Shown: positions 6,295 to 12,521, counted from the first letter of the stretch. The stretch is DNA of 13,138 nucleotides from GCA-2686295 sp964402995 (GCA_964402995.1 CAYOEA010000019.1:1-13138), one strand, 5' to 3'. Numbers and translations: made by a program. Notes: generated by a model not told the origin, from the sequence alone.

Positions 6295-7239
6295 ATGATT
6301 TGCATTATAGCACTTATTGTCTTTGGTCTTTTAGGAATTTTTAGCGCTAGTCATAGGATTATTGCGAAAGAAGCTTTTGATTGTGTGTTTAGAAGATTGA
6401 CTTTAAGAAAGTGTGAATCTGGTCTTGATAAAAGACTTAAAGCTCAAATTACGGGTAAGTTAATGAAGAGATTACCGACAGTTGGTAAACTTCTTTACAA
6501 GTATTTTGAAGTTGTATCATGGATTTTCTTAATCTTATTATTAGTAAGTTTATTTTTCTCTGCAAAAGCTGGGTATAATTATGCTGTATATGGGAATTGT
6601 AATGGTGAGGATAGTTCTGAGTTTTGTATTTTTGATCCGTTTGCAACTTATGATTCACCTAATGGTCCAGATAATGTTTGTACTTTAACAGAGCTTCCAG
6701 TAAATAATAAATTATCTTTGTCTGGTGATTTGGATAATAGACCTTCGTTTGGTCCTAATAATGCATCTATTAATATTGTAGTGTTTGGTTGTTTTACATG
6801 TCCAAATACTAAACTTGCAGCACCTGAAATAAAAAAGTTATTTCAACAATATGGTAATGATATTAAATTTACAACTATGAATTTTCCAATTCCAAAACAT
6901 CAATTATCTTATGAAACTAGTATGGCTGGTGAGTGTGTTTGGCAATTAAATCCTGAAAATTATTGGGATTTTTATTTTGCATTATTAGAAAGTCCGGAAG
7001 AATTATCAATTAATTGGCTAAGAAAAATAGCAGTTGATATTGGTGTTAATTTTGTGGAATTTGATGAATGTATAGTTAATGATTCAATTAAAGCAATAGT
7101 TGATAATGATCAACAAATAGGTATTAATTCACATGTTTATGGTACTCCTACTTTTTTTATTAATGGTGAACCAAGAGTTGGAATAACGTATTTCGACGAA
7201 TTTGAAGAAATTATAGCACAACAAAAGAGTAATATTTAA
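6295..7239 (+). CDS. membrane-anchored DsbA-like thioredoxin-fold protein, CFTC site
   Basis: A 314-residue protein. A hydrophobic helix starts at residue 1 (MICIIALIVFGLLGIF), followed by a basic stretch with C30 and C40, and a second helix at about 74-90. The outer part has C102, C111 and C129, then a thioredoxin-fold domain from about 158 to 310. The redox motif is C166-F-T-C169 followed by P170, and the cis-proline loop is GTPTFFING with P285. C214 and C259 lie in the helical insertion. This resembles the DsbA-like Thioredoxin_4 group (PF13462). Compared with the usual FxCPYC, the second family cysteine is replaced by Thr and a new Cys sits three residues before the first. It probably forms or rearranges disulfides in exported proteins on the outer face. 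The next gene encodes another anchored thioredoxin-fold protein. Confidence 0.85.
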   Translation: MICIIALIVFGLLGIFSASHRIIAKEAFDCVFRRLTLRKCESGLDKRLKAQITGKLMKRLPTVGKLLYKYFEVVSWIFLILLLVSLFFSAKAGYNYAVYGNCNGEDSSEFCIFDPFATYDSPNGPDNVCTLTELPVNNKLSLSGDLDNRPSFGPNNASINIVVFGCFTCPNTKLAAPEIKKLFQQYGNDIKFTTMNFPIPKHQLSYETSMAGECVWQLNPENYWDFYFALLESPEELSINWLRKIAVDIGVNFVEFDECIVNDSIKAIVDNDQQIGINSHVYGTPTFFINGEPRVGITYFDEFEEIIAQQKSNI

Positions 7240-7283
7240 ATAATATTTAATTAGATTTTATTAAATAAGATTTATTGATCTAC

Positions 7284-7290
7284 GGGGGTG
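7284..7290 (+). promoter_or_regulatory. Shine-Dalgarno that sets the start at 7300
   Basis: GGGGGTG resembles GGAGGTG and ends 9 bases before the ATG at 7300. The alternative GTG start at 7288 would lie inside this site, so 7300 is preferred. The 7-bp direct repeat TGATCTA (7276-7282 and 7293-7299) flanks it. Confidence 0.65.
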
Positions 7291-7299
7291 TATGATCTA

Positions 7300-8541
7300 A
7301 TGGTAAAACATACAAAAAAACATTCAAGTAAAAAAGAGTCGCATGAAACACATCATCATGCTACAAAACCGAAAAAGAGTGATGTGATCTCAATAACAAA
7401 AACTCAATTATGGACTGTAATTGCAGCAATTGTAGTATTAGCAGTTATTTTATTTCTAGCTTTCGGAAATGTGGCTGATTCTGATGCAGATGATGCAGAT
7501 GATACAACTGGTACAGATGATACAACTGGCACAGATGCAGGCGAAGGAACAGATGCGCCAGCAACAACTGATGCAGCTTTCAAAGTTAAAGTTTTAACAC
7601 TTGATGAGTGTAAAACAACTGGTTGTGATCCTACACCTATTAATCAAGTAACAAAGCAATTATTCCCTTCAGCAGAATTTGTGTCAGTTGATGCAAATAG
7701 CGCAGAAGGAAAACAGTTAATAGAAGAATATGATATAACATACCTTCCAGCTTTTTTATTTGAAGAAGATGTTAAATCAACCGATGCATGGGTTACAACA
7801 CCTGAACTTGCAGGTTCATTTGATGTTGTGGCTACTGGTCTTAAATTAAAAGCTTCAGCAACAGGCGCAAGTTATTTTGCAGATGAAGCAGTAAGACAAG
7901 AATTCTTTGAATCAGTTGGAGTAACTTTAGGTGATAACAGACCTCAAATTGACTTCTTTGTCATGAGCTATTGTCCTTATGGAAACCAAGCAGAAGAAGG
8001 TTTAGAACCAGCTTATCAATTATTAAAAGATTATGCTGAATTCAATCCAAAGTATGTTATTTACAGTAATTATCAATCAGGATATCCAACTTATTGTATG
8101 GATGAAGAGAATGTTATCTGTTCAATGCATGGAATGGGCGAATTAAATCAGGACATTAGAGAAGCATGTGTTGCTAAATATAATGGAATGGACGATTGGT
8201 TTACATTCGCACTTGAAATGAATTCAAAGTGTACTGCACAAAACGCAAATACTTGTTGGGAACCTGTAGCAGCAGACTTAGGCTTTGATGTGGAAGCAAT
8301 TAAAACTTGTGAAGCAGACGAAGGAAAAGATTTGATGTTAGCAGATAAAACTTTAGGAGACACTATGGGTGTTAGAGGAAGTCCTTCAGTATTTATTGAT
8401 GGAGTTAAATTCAATGGTGCAAGAACAGCTAGTGGTTATATGGCTGGAATCTGTGCAGCATTTGATGATGCACCAGCTGCATGTGATGATATTGTTTTAG
8501 ATATCGCACCTACTGAAGTTCCATCAGGCGCTTGCGGATAG
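7300..8541 (+). CDS. membrane-anchored two-domain thioredoxin/GILT-like protein
   Basis: A 413-residue protein from the ATG at 7300. The N-terminus is cytoplasmic, His- and Lys-rich, followed by one helix at about 37-55. An acidic Asp/Thr linker with a repeated DDTTGT unit (residues 60-92) then leads outside. Domain 1 (about 94-185) is a thioredoxin-like fold with C104-x4-C109 and a likely cis-proline in ITYLPAF. Domain 2 (about 215-400) starts with MSYCPYG (C225) and has cis-proline P362 in GSPSVFIDG. Its C274-x2-HG-x2-E-L-N-x6-C290 resembles the GILT signature (PF03227). Further cysteines at 266, 311, 319, 337, 385, 395 and 412 suggest structural disulfides. The site reads CPYG, not CPYC, so domain 2 may work as a single-thiol reductase or isomerase. 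The preceding gene ends 60 bases upstream; co-transcription is likely. Role in extracytoplasmic thiol chemistry is inferred. Confidence 0.8.
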   Translation: MVKHTKKHSSKKESHETHHHATKPKKSDVISITKTQLWTVIAAIVVLAVILFLAFGNVADSDADDADDTTGTDDTTGTDAGEGTDAPATTDAAFKVKVLTLDECKTTGCDPTPINQVTKQLFPSAEFVSVDANSAEGKQLIEEYDITYLPAFLFEEDVKSTDAWVTTPELAGSFDVVATGLKLKASATGASYFADEAVRQEFFESVGVTLGDNRPQIDFFVMSYCPYGNQAEEGLEPAYQLLKDYAEFNPKYVIYSNYQSGYPTYCMDEENVICSMHGMGELNQDIREACVAKYNGMDDWFTFALEMNSKCTAQNANTCWEPVAADLGFDVEAIKTCEADEGKDLMLADKTLGDTMGVRGSPSVFIDGVKFNGARTASGYMAGICAAFDDAPAACDDIVLDIAPTEVPSGACG

Positions 8542-8571
8542 AAAAACTAAATTATTTTTTTTATTTTCATT

Positions 8572-8588
8572 CAGAAATTTAATTTCTG
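8572..8588. repeat. 17-bp hairpin palindrome, copy A
   Basis: CAGAAAT, loop TTA, ATTTCTG: a perfect 7-bp stem 30 bases after the stop of the GILT-like gene. A near-identical copy (one base different, in the loop) lies at 12392-12408. It could stabilise the mRNA 3' end or serve as a protein site. Confidence 0.5.
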
Positions 8589-8591
8589 ATG

Positions 8592-8631
8592 TGCCAAAAA
8601 CTAATTGTTTTTGAGTATTTTCTTTTTTTTT
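8592..8631 (+). terminator. TGCC-type hairpin plus T-run, copy 1
   Basis: TGCC leads into the stem CAAAAAC (8595-8601), loop TAATT, GTTTTTG (8607-8613), then AGTAT and a long T-run up to 8631. This is a good terminator for the two thioredoxin-fold genes. It resembles the elements at 8654 and 11924. Confidence 0.6.
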
Positions 8632-8653
8632 AATTTATTATTATTTGTGAATT

Positions 8654-8693
8654 TGCCAAAAAGATTTAATTATTTTTGAGCATTTCTTTTTTA
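8654..8693 (+). terminator. TGCC-type hairpin plus T-run, copy 2
   Basis: TGCC, stem CAAAAA (8657-8662), a ten-base AT-rich loop, TTTTTG (8673-8678), AGCA, then another T-rich tail. The lower stem TGC/GCA can form with one bulged A. It is in tandem with copy 1, as a possible back-up terminator. Confidence 0.5.
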
Positions 8694-8715
8694 TTTGTTC
8701 AATTTCTAAGATAAA

Positions 8716-8725
8716 TTATATAAAG
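8716..8725 (+). promoter_or_regulatory. TATA box of the cysteine desulfurase gene
   Basis: TTATATAAAG is centred about 27 bases before the ATG at 8748. It is a near-ideal archaeal box and position for a leaderless transcript. Confidence 0.65.
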
Positions 8726-8747
8726 CTTAAATTATAAACTACTTTTT

Positions 8748-9941
8748 ATGAGTTTAAATGTTGATAAAGTAAGGGAAGATTTTTCTATATTGCAAAAGAA
8801 AATAGTTTATTTTGATAATTCTTGCATGACTCTTAGACCAAAACAAGTTATTGCAGCAATGAATCAATATTACGAAGAATTTCCAGCTTGCGCAGGAAGA
8901 AGCATGCATAGTTTGGGAAATAAGATAACTCAAGAAGTAGATTTTGCACGAAAACAAATAAGAAAACATATTGGTGCAAAAAGAGATCAAGAACTAATAT
9001 TTACAAGAAATACAACTGAAGCTATTAATCTTTTATCAAAATCATTTAAATTTCAAAAAGGAGATAAAATTGTAATATCTGATAAGGAACATAATTCGAA
9101 TCTTTTACCTTGGCAAATAATGGCTGAAAAGGGTTTAATAAAATTGGAAGTAGTAAATTCAAATCCTGATAATACTTTAGACTTGGATGATTTTGAAACA
9201 AAAATTAAAGGCGCAAAAATGCTTTGCATAGTTCACACATCTAATATTGATGGAGTAACAAACCCGGTAAAAGACTTAATTAAAAGAGCGCATAAAGAAG
9301 GAGCATTAGTTATGCTTGATGCAGCGCAGTCAGTACCACATAAAGAAGTTAATGTTAGAAATTTAGATGTAGATTTCCTAGCTTTTTCAGCGCATAAAAT
9401 GCTTGGGCCATCAGGAATGGGTGCTTTTTATGGTAAACGAGAATTATTAGAAAATATGAATCCTTTCTTAGTTGGTGGAGAAACAGTGAAAGATACTACT
9501 TTTAATTCAAGAGTTTGGGAAGAATTACCTAATAGATTTGAAGCAGGACTTCAAGACTATGCAGGAATACTTGGATTTAGTCAAGCAACAAAATATCTTG
9601 AGAAAATAGGAAAACGAAATATCGAAAAACATGAAATTAAATTAACAAAACAATTAACTGAAGGATTAGATGATTATAATATTTTAGGGCCAAGAAATGC
9701 AGAACAAAGAGGAGGCATAACCAGTTTTTATAAGAAAGGAATTGATCCTCATCAAATCGCACTTTTACTTGATAGTACTTCAAAAGTTATGATTAGAAGT
9801 GGCGCTCATTGTGCACATTCATATTTTAATTTGCGTGATTCACCAGGAACAGCGCGCGCTTCAGTTTATTTGTACAATACTGAAGAAGAAGTTGAGATTT
9901 TTAAATCTGCAATAAATAAAATAAAATCAATTCTACACTAG
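8748..9941 (+). CDS. SufS-like cysteine desulfurase (class V aminotransferase fold)
   Basis: A 397-residue PLP enzyme of full family length. H115 in KEHNSNLLPW stacks on the cofactor, D191 and Q194 in LDAAQS hold the ring, and K217 in FSAHKMLGPSG is the PLP lysine. R350-SGAHC355 carries the probable persulfide cysteine in the SufS-type RxGxHC setting, and R370 in TARASVYLYNT should bind the substrate carboxylate. All catalytic positions are present, so it probably takes sulfur from cysteine as an enzyme-bound persulfide, giving alanine, to feed Fe-S cluster or thio-nucleoside synthesis. The N-terminal motif YFDNSCMTLRP differs from the usual YLDNAATT. No scaffold gene (SufB, SufC or IscU type) is adjacent. 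The downstream nuclease and flavoprotein both appear to carry Fe-S clusters. Class V relatives such as kynureninase are less likely because of C355. Confidence 0.88.
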   Translation: MSLNVDKVREDFSILQKKIVYFDNSCMTLRPKQVIAAMNQYYEEFPACAGRSMHSLGNKITQEVDFARKQIRKHIGAKRDQELIFTRNTTEAINLLSKSFKFQKGDKIVISDKEHNSNLLPWQIMAEKGLIKLEVVNSNPDNTLDLDDFETKIKGAKMLCIVHTSNIDGVTNPVKDLIKRAHKEGALVMLDAAQSVPHKEVNVRNLDVDFLAFSAHKMLGPSGMGAFYGKRELLENMNPFLVGGETVKDTTFNSRVWEELPNRFEAGLQDYAGILGFSQATKYLEKIGKRNIEKHEIKLTKQLTEGLDDYNILGPRNAEQRGGITSFYKKGIDPHQIALLLDSTSKVMIRSGAHCAHSYFNLRDSPGTARASVYLYNTEEEVEIFKSAINKIKSILH

Positions 9942-9963
9942 TCACAAGTCAAATATGCATTAA

Positions 9964-9972
9964 ACATAAAAA
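9964..9972 (+). promoter_or_regulatory. weak TATA-like box for the nuclease gene
   Basis: ACATAAAAA is centred about 26 bases before the ATG at 9994, the leaderless spacing used elsewhere. The match is modest, and read-through from the desulfurase gene 52 bases upstream is also possible. Confidence 0.35.
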
Positions 9973-9993
9973 GGCATTAACATTATATTTATT

Positions 9994-11163
9994 ATGAATT
10001 TATATTCTTACTCTAAGATTTCTAGTTTTGAACAATGTAAGTTAAAGTATAAATACAAATATATTGATCGAATTAAATCTGATATTCCTGATACTGTTGA
10101 AACTTTCTTAGGTAAACGTGTTCATGAAACATTGGAAAAGCTCTATAAAGATTTAAAATTTACCAAGAAAAACACTAAAGAAGAACTTTTATTATTCTTA
10201 GAATCTGAGTGGAACTCGAAATGGTCTGATGACATATTAATTGTAAAGAATGATTATACTCAAGAAAATTATCTTGAAATGGGGAAGAAATTTGTGTCTG
10301 ATTATTATGATAAATATCAACCATTTAACCAGGCTGTAACTATTGGGACTGAAATGCATATTAAAATCAAATTAGATGCAGATGGAATTTATCAATTACA
10401 AGGATATATTGACAGAGTTGATTCAAAAGGTGGAATATATGAAGTTCATGATTACAAGACTGCAAGTAGTTTACCTATTCAAGAATATTTAGATCAAAAT
10501 AGACAATTAGCAATATATGCAATTGCAATAAAAGAATTATATAAAGATGCAAAAGAAGTGAAACTTATTTGGCATTATTTAAGTTTTAATAAAGAATTAA
10601 CAAGTGAACGAACAAATGAACAACTTGAAAATTTAAAAGTTGAATTAATAAAAATCATAGGCGAAATTGAAACATGTAATGATTTTCCTTCAACAACATC
10701 TACTCTTTGTGATTGGTGTGAATATAAATCAATTTGTCCTCAATGGAAACATCTTCGAATGGATAAAGAAATAAGAAGTCGAGATGATGGAGTAAAATAT
10801 GTTAATGAATATGCACGATTAAAGAAAGAAGAAACTGATATTAAAAAAAAATTAGATACATTAAAAGAATTAATTATCAGATATGCAGACGATAATGATG
10901 TTGATGCAGTATTTGGAACTGATATAAGAGCGAAAGTATGGGCTAGAATATGCGAAAAATTTCCAAGGACAACTGATTCAAGTTATAGATTATTTGAGAA
11001 TAAAGTAAAGAATCAAGGACTATGGGAAGAATTCTCAAGGTTGGATGGTTTCAAACTTGAAAAAGCATTTGAATCAAAAAAATTATCGCCTGAAATAATG
11101 CAAGTTTTAAGGGCTTTTGTAAGACGAGAAAAAATTGAAAGAATATATATGGGACTAATATGA
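9994..11163 (+). CDS. Cas4/RecB-like PD-(D/E)XK nuclease with Fe-S cysteines
   Basis: A 389-residue protein. The nuclease core covers residues 1-255: YSYSKISSFEQC (C15), H44 in GKRVHE, D140 in GYIDRVD, the DxK motif D153-Y-K155, and a QLAIY motif (Q171, Y175). C239-x2-C242-x5-C248 follows. C15 with these three cysteines is the four-cysteine [4Fe-4S] arrangement of Cas4, AddB and related RecB-family nucleases (PF12705). Residues 256-389 form an extra helical, charged region not typical of stand-alone Cas4. All catalytic residues are seen, so it is probably an active DNA exo- or endonuclease in repair. There are no cas genes or CRISPR repeats nearby. Its stop overlaps the next start by four bases (ATGA), which couples it to the PyrK-like gene. 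Confidence 0.85.
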   Translation: MNLYSYSKISSFEQCKLKYKYKYIDRIKSDIPDTVETFLGKRVHETLEKLYKDLKFTKKNTKEELLLFLESEWNSKWSDDILIVKNDYTQENYLEMGKKFVSDYYDKYQPFNQAVTIGTEMHIKIKLDADGIYQLQGYIDRVDSKGGIYEVHDYKTASSLPIQEYLDQNRQLAIYAIAIKELYKDAKEVKLIWHYLSFNKELTSERTNEQLENLKVELIKIIGEIETCNDFPSTTSTLCDWCEYKSICPQWKHLRMDKEIRSRDDGVKYVNEYARLKKEETDIKKKLDTLKELIIRYADDNDVDAVFGTDIRAKVWARICEKFPRTTDSSYRLFENKVKNQGLWEEFSRLDGFKLEKAFESKKLSPEIMQVLRAFVRREKIERIYMGLI

Positions 11164-11897
11164 TTACTTTTTTGAATAAACAAAATACTGTAAAAGAAAT
11201 AATTAATTCTGAAAACTTAGCTTTAATTAAAGTTAATGCAAGTAAGAAATTTATTCCAGGTCAATTCTTTGAAGTATCAATAAAAGGAAAAGGATCAACA
11301 CCAATAAGTGTAAGTTCAAATTCAAAATATTTAGAATTAATATTTCCGAAGAATTGTGATTTTAGAAAAACGCTATCGCAGTGTAAGCCTGGAGATATAA
11401 TTGATTTAACAGGTCCGCATGGAAATGGATATCCAATAACTGATTTCTTTGATAAAAATTTAGTTTTAATTGCAGAAGGATATGGAGTTTCTTCAATAAA
11501 ATCAATAATAGAGTATGTTGATTTTGCAAGATTGAAATTTAAAGAAGTAAAAATAATTCTTTCAGGATGTTTGAAGAATAGTTTATTTGCGGATGATATA
11601 AAAAAGTGGGAAACAAATTATCATTTATCTTTTTTTGAACTTGATAAAGAATTAGATTTGAATATTGATTGGGATATTAATCAAAGAGTTCTTGTACTTA
11701 GTGGTTCAAGTAAATGGGTTGATTCAGTGGTTGAACAGATAAAAGATAAATTCTTAGAAGAAAATATTTGGTTAAATTATGAATGCAAAATGCAATGCAC
11801 CGATGGTGAATGTAAAGAATGTGCTATAGGATCAAAATATGTATGTCGAGATGGGCCAATTTTTTCTTATAAAGAAATAAATAAAGAAAAAAAGTAA
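11160..11897 (+). CDS. PyrK-like flavin/[2Fe-2S] oxidoreductase subunit
   Basis: A 245-residue protein of the ferredoxin-reductase type. A flavin-binding beta-barrel covers about residues 5-95, with TPISVSS in place of the usual RPxS motif and GPHGNGYP, close to the family GPLGNGF. A nucleotide-binding-like half starts at LVLIAEGYGVSSIKS. The C-terminal iron-sulfur hook is C213-x4-C218-x2-C221-x7-C229 followed by DGPIF, with an extra C209. This matches the electron-transfer subunit of dihydroorotate dehydrogenase (PyrK) and sulfhydrogenase gamma subunits. Oddities: the FAD-phosphate Arg is absent, and the usual GGxGxxP of the NAD loop reads AEGYGVSS. It may therefore bind cofactors differently or have another partner. 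No pyrD lies beside it. The start overlaps the nuclease stop by four bases, so the two are translated together. Confidence 0.75.
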   Translation: MITFLNKQNTVKEIINSENLALIKVNASKKFIPGQFFEVSIKGKGSTPISVSSNSKYLELIFPKNCDFRKTLSQCKPGDIIDLTGPHGNGYPITDFFDKNLVLIAEGYGVSSIKSIIEYVDFARLKFKEVKIILSGCLKNSLFADDIKKWETNYHLSFFELDKELDLNIDWDINQRVLVLSGSSKWVDSVVEQIKDKFLEENIWLNYECKMQCTDGECKECAIGSKYVCRDGPIFSYKEINKEKK

Positions 11898-11901
11898 AAT
11901 A

Positions 11902-11920
11902 AATTAATTATGAATTAATT
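11902..11920. terminator. AT-rich hairpin after the PyrK-like gene
   Basis: AATTAATT (11902-11909), loop ATG, AATTAATT (11913-11920): an 8-bp stem starting five bases after the stop. It could act on both convergent transcripts. On the minus strand it precedes a T-rich run. Confidence 0.4.
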
Positions 11921-11923
11921 GCT

Positions 11924-11949
11924 ATGTTCAAAAGTTGAGCTTTTGGCAT
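11924..11949 (-). terminator. TGCC-type hairpin, copy 3, in the convergent gap
   Basis: On the minus strand it reads ATGCC, stem CAAAAG, loop CTCAA, CTTTTG, then AACAT, the same layout as the elements at 8592 and 8654. It lies just after the end of the superoxide reductase gene and is shared by the two convergent genes. Confidence 0.45.
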
Positions 11950-11951
11950 GA

Positions 11952-11972
11952 TAACTAATTAAAAATTAGTTA
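11952..11972. repeat. 9-bp hairpin overlapping the superoxide reductase stop
   Basis: TAACTAATT (11952-11960), loop AAA, AATTAGTTA (11964-11972). The right arm covers the stop codon of the minus-strand gene at 11966-11968. With the two hairpins to its left, the convergent gap is almost entirely stem-loops. Confidence 0.45.
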
Positions 11973-12352
11973 CTAGACCAAAGTCCGTGTTTATTGCAAA
12001 ATTCTCTAGCTCTAATTCCTTCTGCATCTTCTACGTAGAAAACAGCAACTGGTTTTTCGCTTGGATATAATCTTCTTTCTGCAATGACTTTATCGCCTTT
12101 TAGTAATTGAACAAATTCAATGAAGTGATCGTCATCCATTGGGTGATGAACTGATCCAACTGTTACAGTAATTTTGTTGCCTTCAATTTCAACTAGTGGA
12201 ACATGTTTTTCTTTTCCTTCTAGTTCAGGTGACATTTCAGGAAGTTCTTGAAGATCTTCTGATCCTAGTTTTAACATTTCTTCTGCGTTACCTATTGGGC
12301 TTACAATTAAACCTGTACTTCTACTTTTATAAATTTTTGATGAGTTAACCAT
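11966..12352 (-). CDS. sor: superoxide reductase with degenerate desulforedoxin domain
   Basis: A 128-residue protein. The catalytic iron centre is complete: E48-K-H50, H70 in HHPM, H76 in DDHFIEF, and C119-N-K-H122-G, with the spacings of Pyrococcus and Desulfovibrio enzymes (H-x5-H and C-x2-H). K49 is the conserved lysine beside the site. It reduces superoxide to hydrogen peroxide in the cytoplasm using electrons from rubredoxin-like donors. The first 45 residues align by eye with the desulforedoxin domain of desulfoferrodoxin: YKSRSTGLIVSPI against YKCEVCGNIVEVL, and GS where CC is expected. All four Fe(Cys)4 ligands are thus replaced, as in so-called class III enzymes lacking centre I. 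GAGG eight bases before the ATG is its ribosome site. AhpC upstream would remove the peroxide formed. Confidence 0.92.
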   Translation of the reverse strand: MVNSSKIYKSRSTGLIVSPIGNAEEMLKLGSEDLQELPEMSPELEGKEKHVPLVEIEGNKITVTVGSVHHPMDDDHFIEFVQLLKGDKVIAERRLYPSEKPVAVFYVEDAEGIRAREFCNKHGLWSSN

Positions 12353-12360
12353 TTTTTTTG

Positions 12361-12364
12361 CCTC
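12361..12364 (-). promoter_or_regulatory. Shine-Dalgarno of superoxide reductase
   Basis: GAGG on the minus strand ends eight bases before the ATG at 12352. It implies a leadered mRNA, unlike the leaderless genes on the plus strand. Confidence 0.5.
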
Positions 12365-12391
12365 GTAATTTTATTTTTTAATTTGTGTATC

Positions 12392-12408
12392 CAGAAATTT
12401 TATTTCTG
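12392..12408. repeat. 17-bp hairpin palindrome, copy B
   Basis: CAGAAAT, loop TTT, ATTTCTG on the plus strand; differs from copy A (8572-8588) by one loop base. It lies 40 bases before the superoxide reductase start, so it would be in its leader or at its transcription start. Confidence 0.5.
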
Positions 12409-12414
12409 AGTACA

Positions 12415-12427
12415 TCGTAATTTTATT
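12415..12427 (-). promoter_or_regulatory. possible TATA box and 13-bp repeat upstream of sor
   Basis: On the minus strand AATAAAATTACGA. An identical copy lies at 12363-12375, just before the ribosome site. Initiation about 26 bases from this box would fall in the copy-B hairpin and give a leader of about 45 bases. The other copy would give a much shorter leader. Confidence 0.3.
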
Positions 12428-12521
12428 GTTTTGGATAAGCGCAATAATTTAGAGTCCTTTTAGTCAGACTTCTAATTTGCTTAAAAAATAAATTATTGAT
12501 GTGTTCTGTGCTTAAATCCAT
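12423..12521 (-). CDS. possible 32-residue small protein between ahpC and sor
   Basis: An ATG eight bases after the ahpC stop opens 32 codons (MDLSTEHINNLF, then FKQIRSLTKR, ending YPKQ). AGGA overlapping the ahpC stop could serve as a ribosome site, the usual layout for a coupled downstream cistron. Its composition (mixed charge, one Cys, Pro-Lys-Gln end) is more protein-like than the very AT-rich gaps around it. I know no family for it. An imperfect hairpin (12436-12483, outer pairs TAAGC/GCTTA and inner AGTC/GACT) lies in the same bases, so a 3' RNA structure of ahpC is the alternative. Confidence 0.35.
   Translation of the reverse strand: MDLSTEHINNLFFKQIRSLTKRTLNYCAYPKQ

Noticed and set aside
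6449..6658. Minus-strand frame of 69 codons
   Set aside because: It lies entirely inside the DsbA-like gene on the other strand, has no domain and no promoter.
7288..7299. GTG at 7288 as start of the GILT-like gene
   Set aside because: It would lie inside the GGGGGTG ribosome site, which is correctly spaced for the ATG at 7300.
8148..8414. Minus-strand frame of 88 codons
   Set aside because: Antisense shadow of the GILT-like domain, whose cysteine and cis-proline motifs are clear in the plus strand.
8754..8990. Minus-strand frame of 78 codons
   Set aside because: Antisense shadow of the cysteine desulfurase N-terminus.
9994..11163. Nuclease as a CRISPR Cas4
   Set aside because: No repeats or other cas genes in the window, and the protein has an extra C-terminal region of about 130 residues; a general RecB-family repair nuclease fits better.
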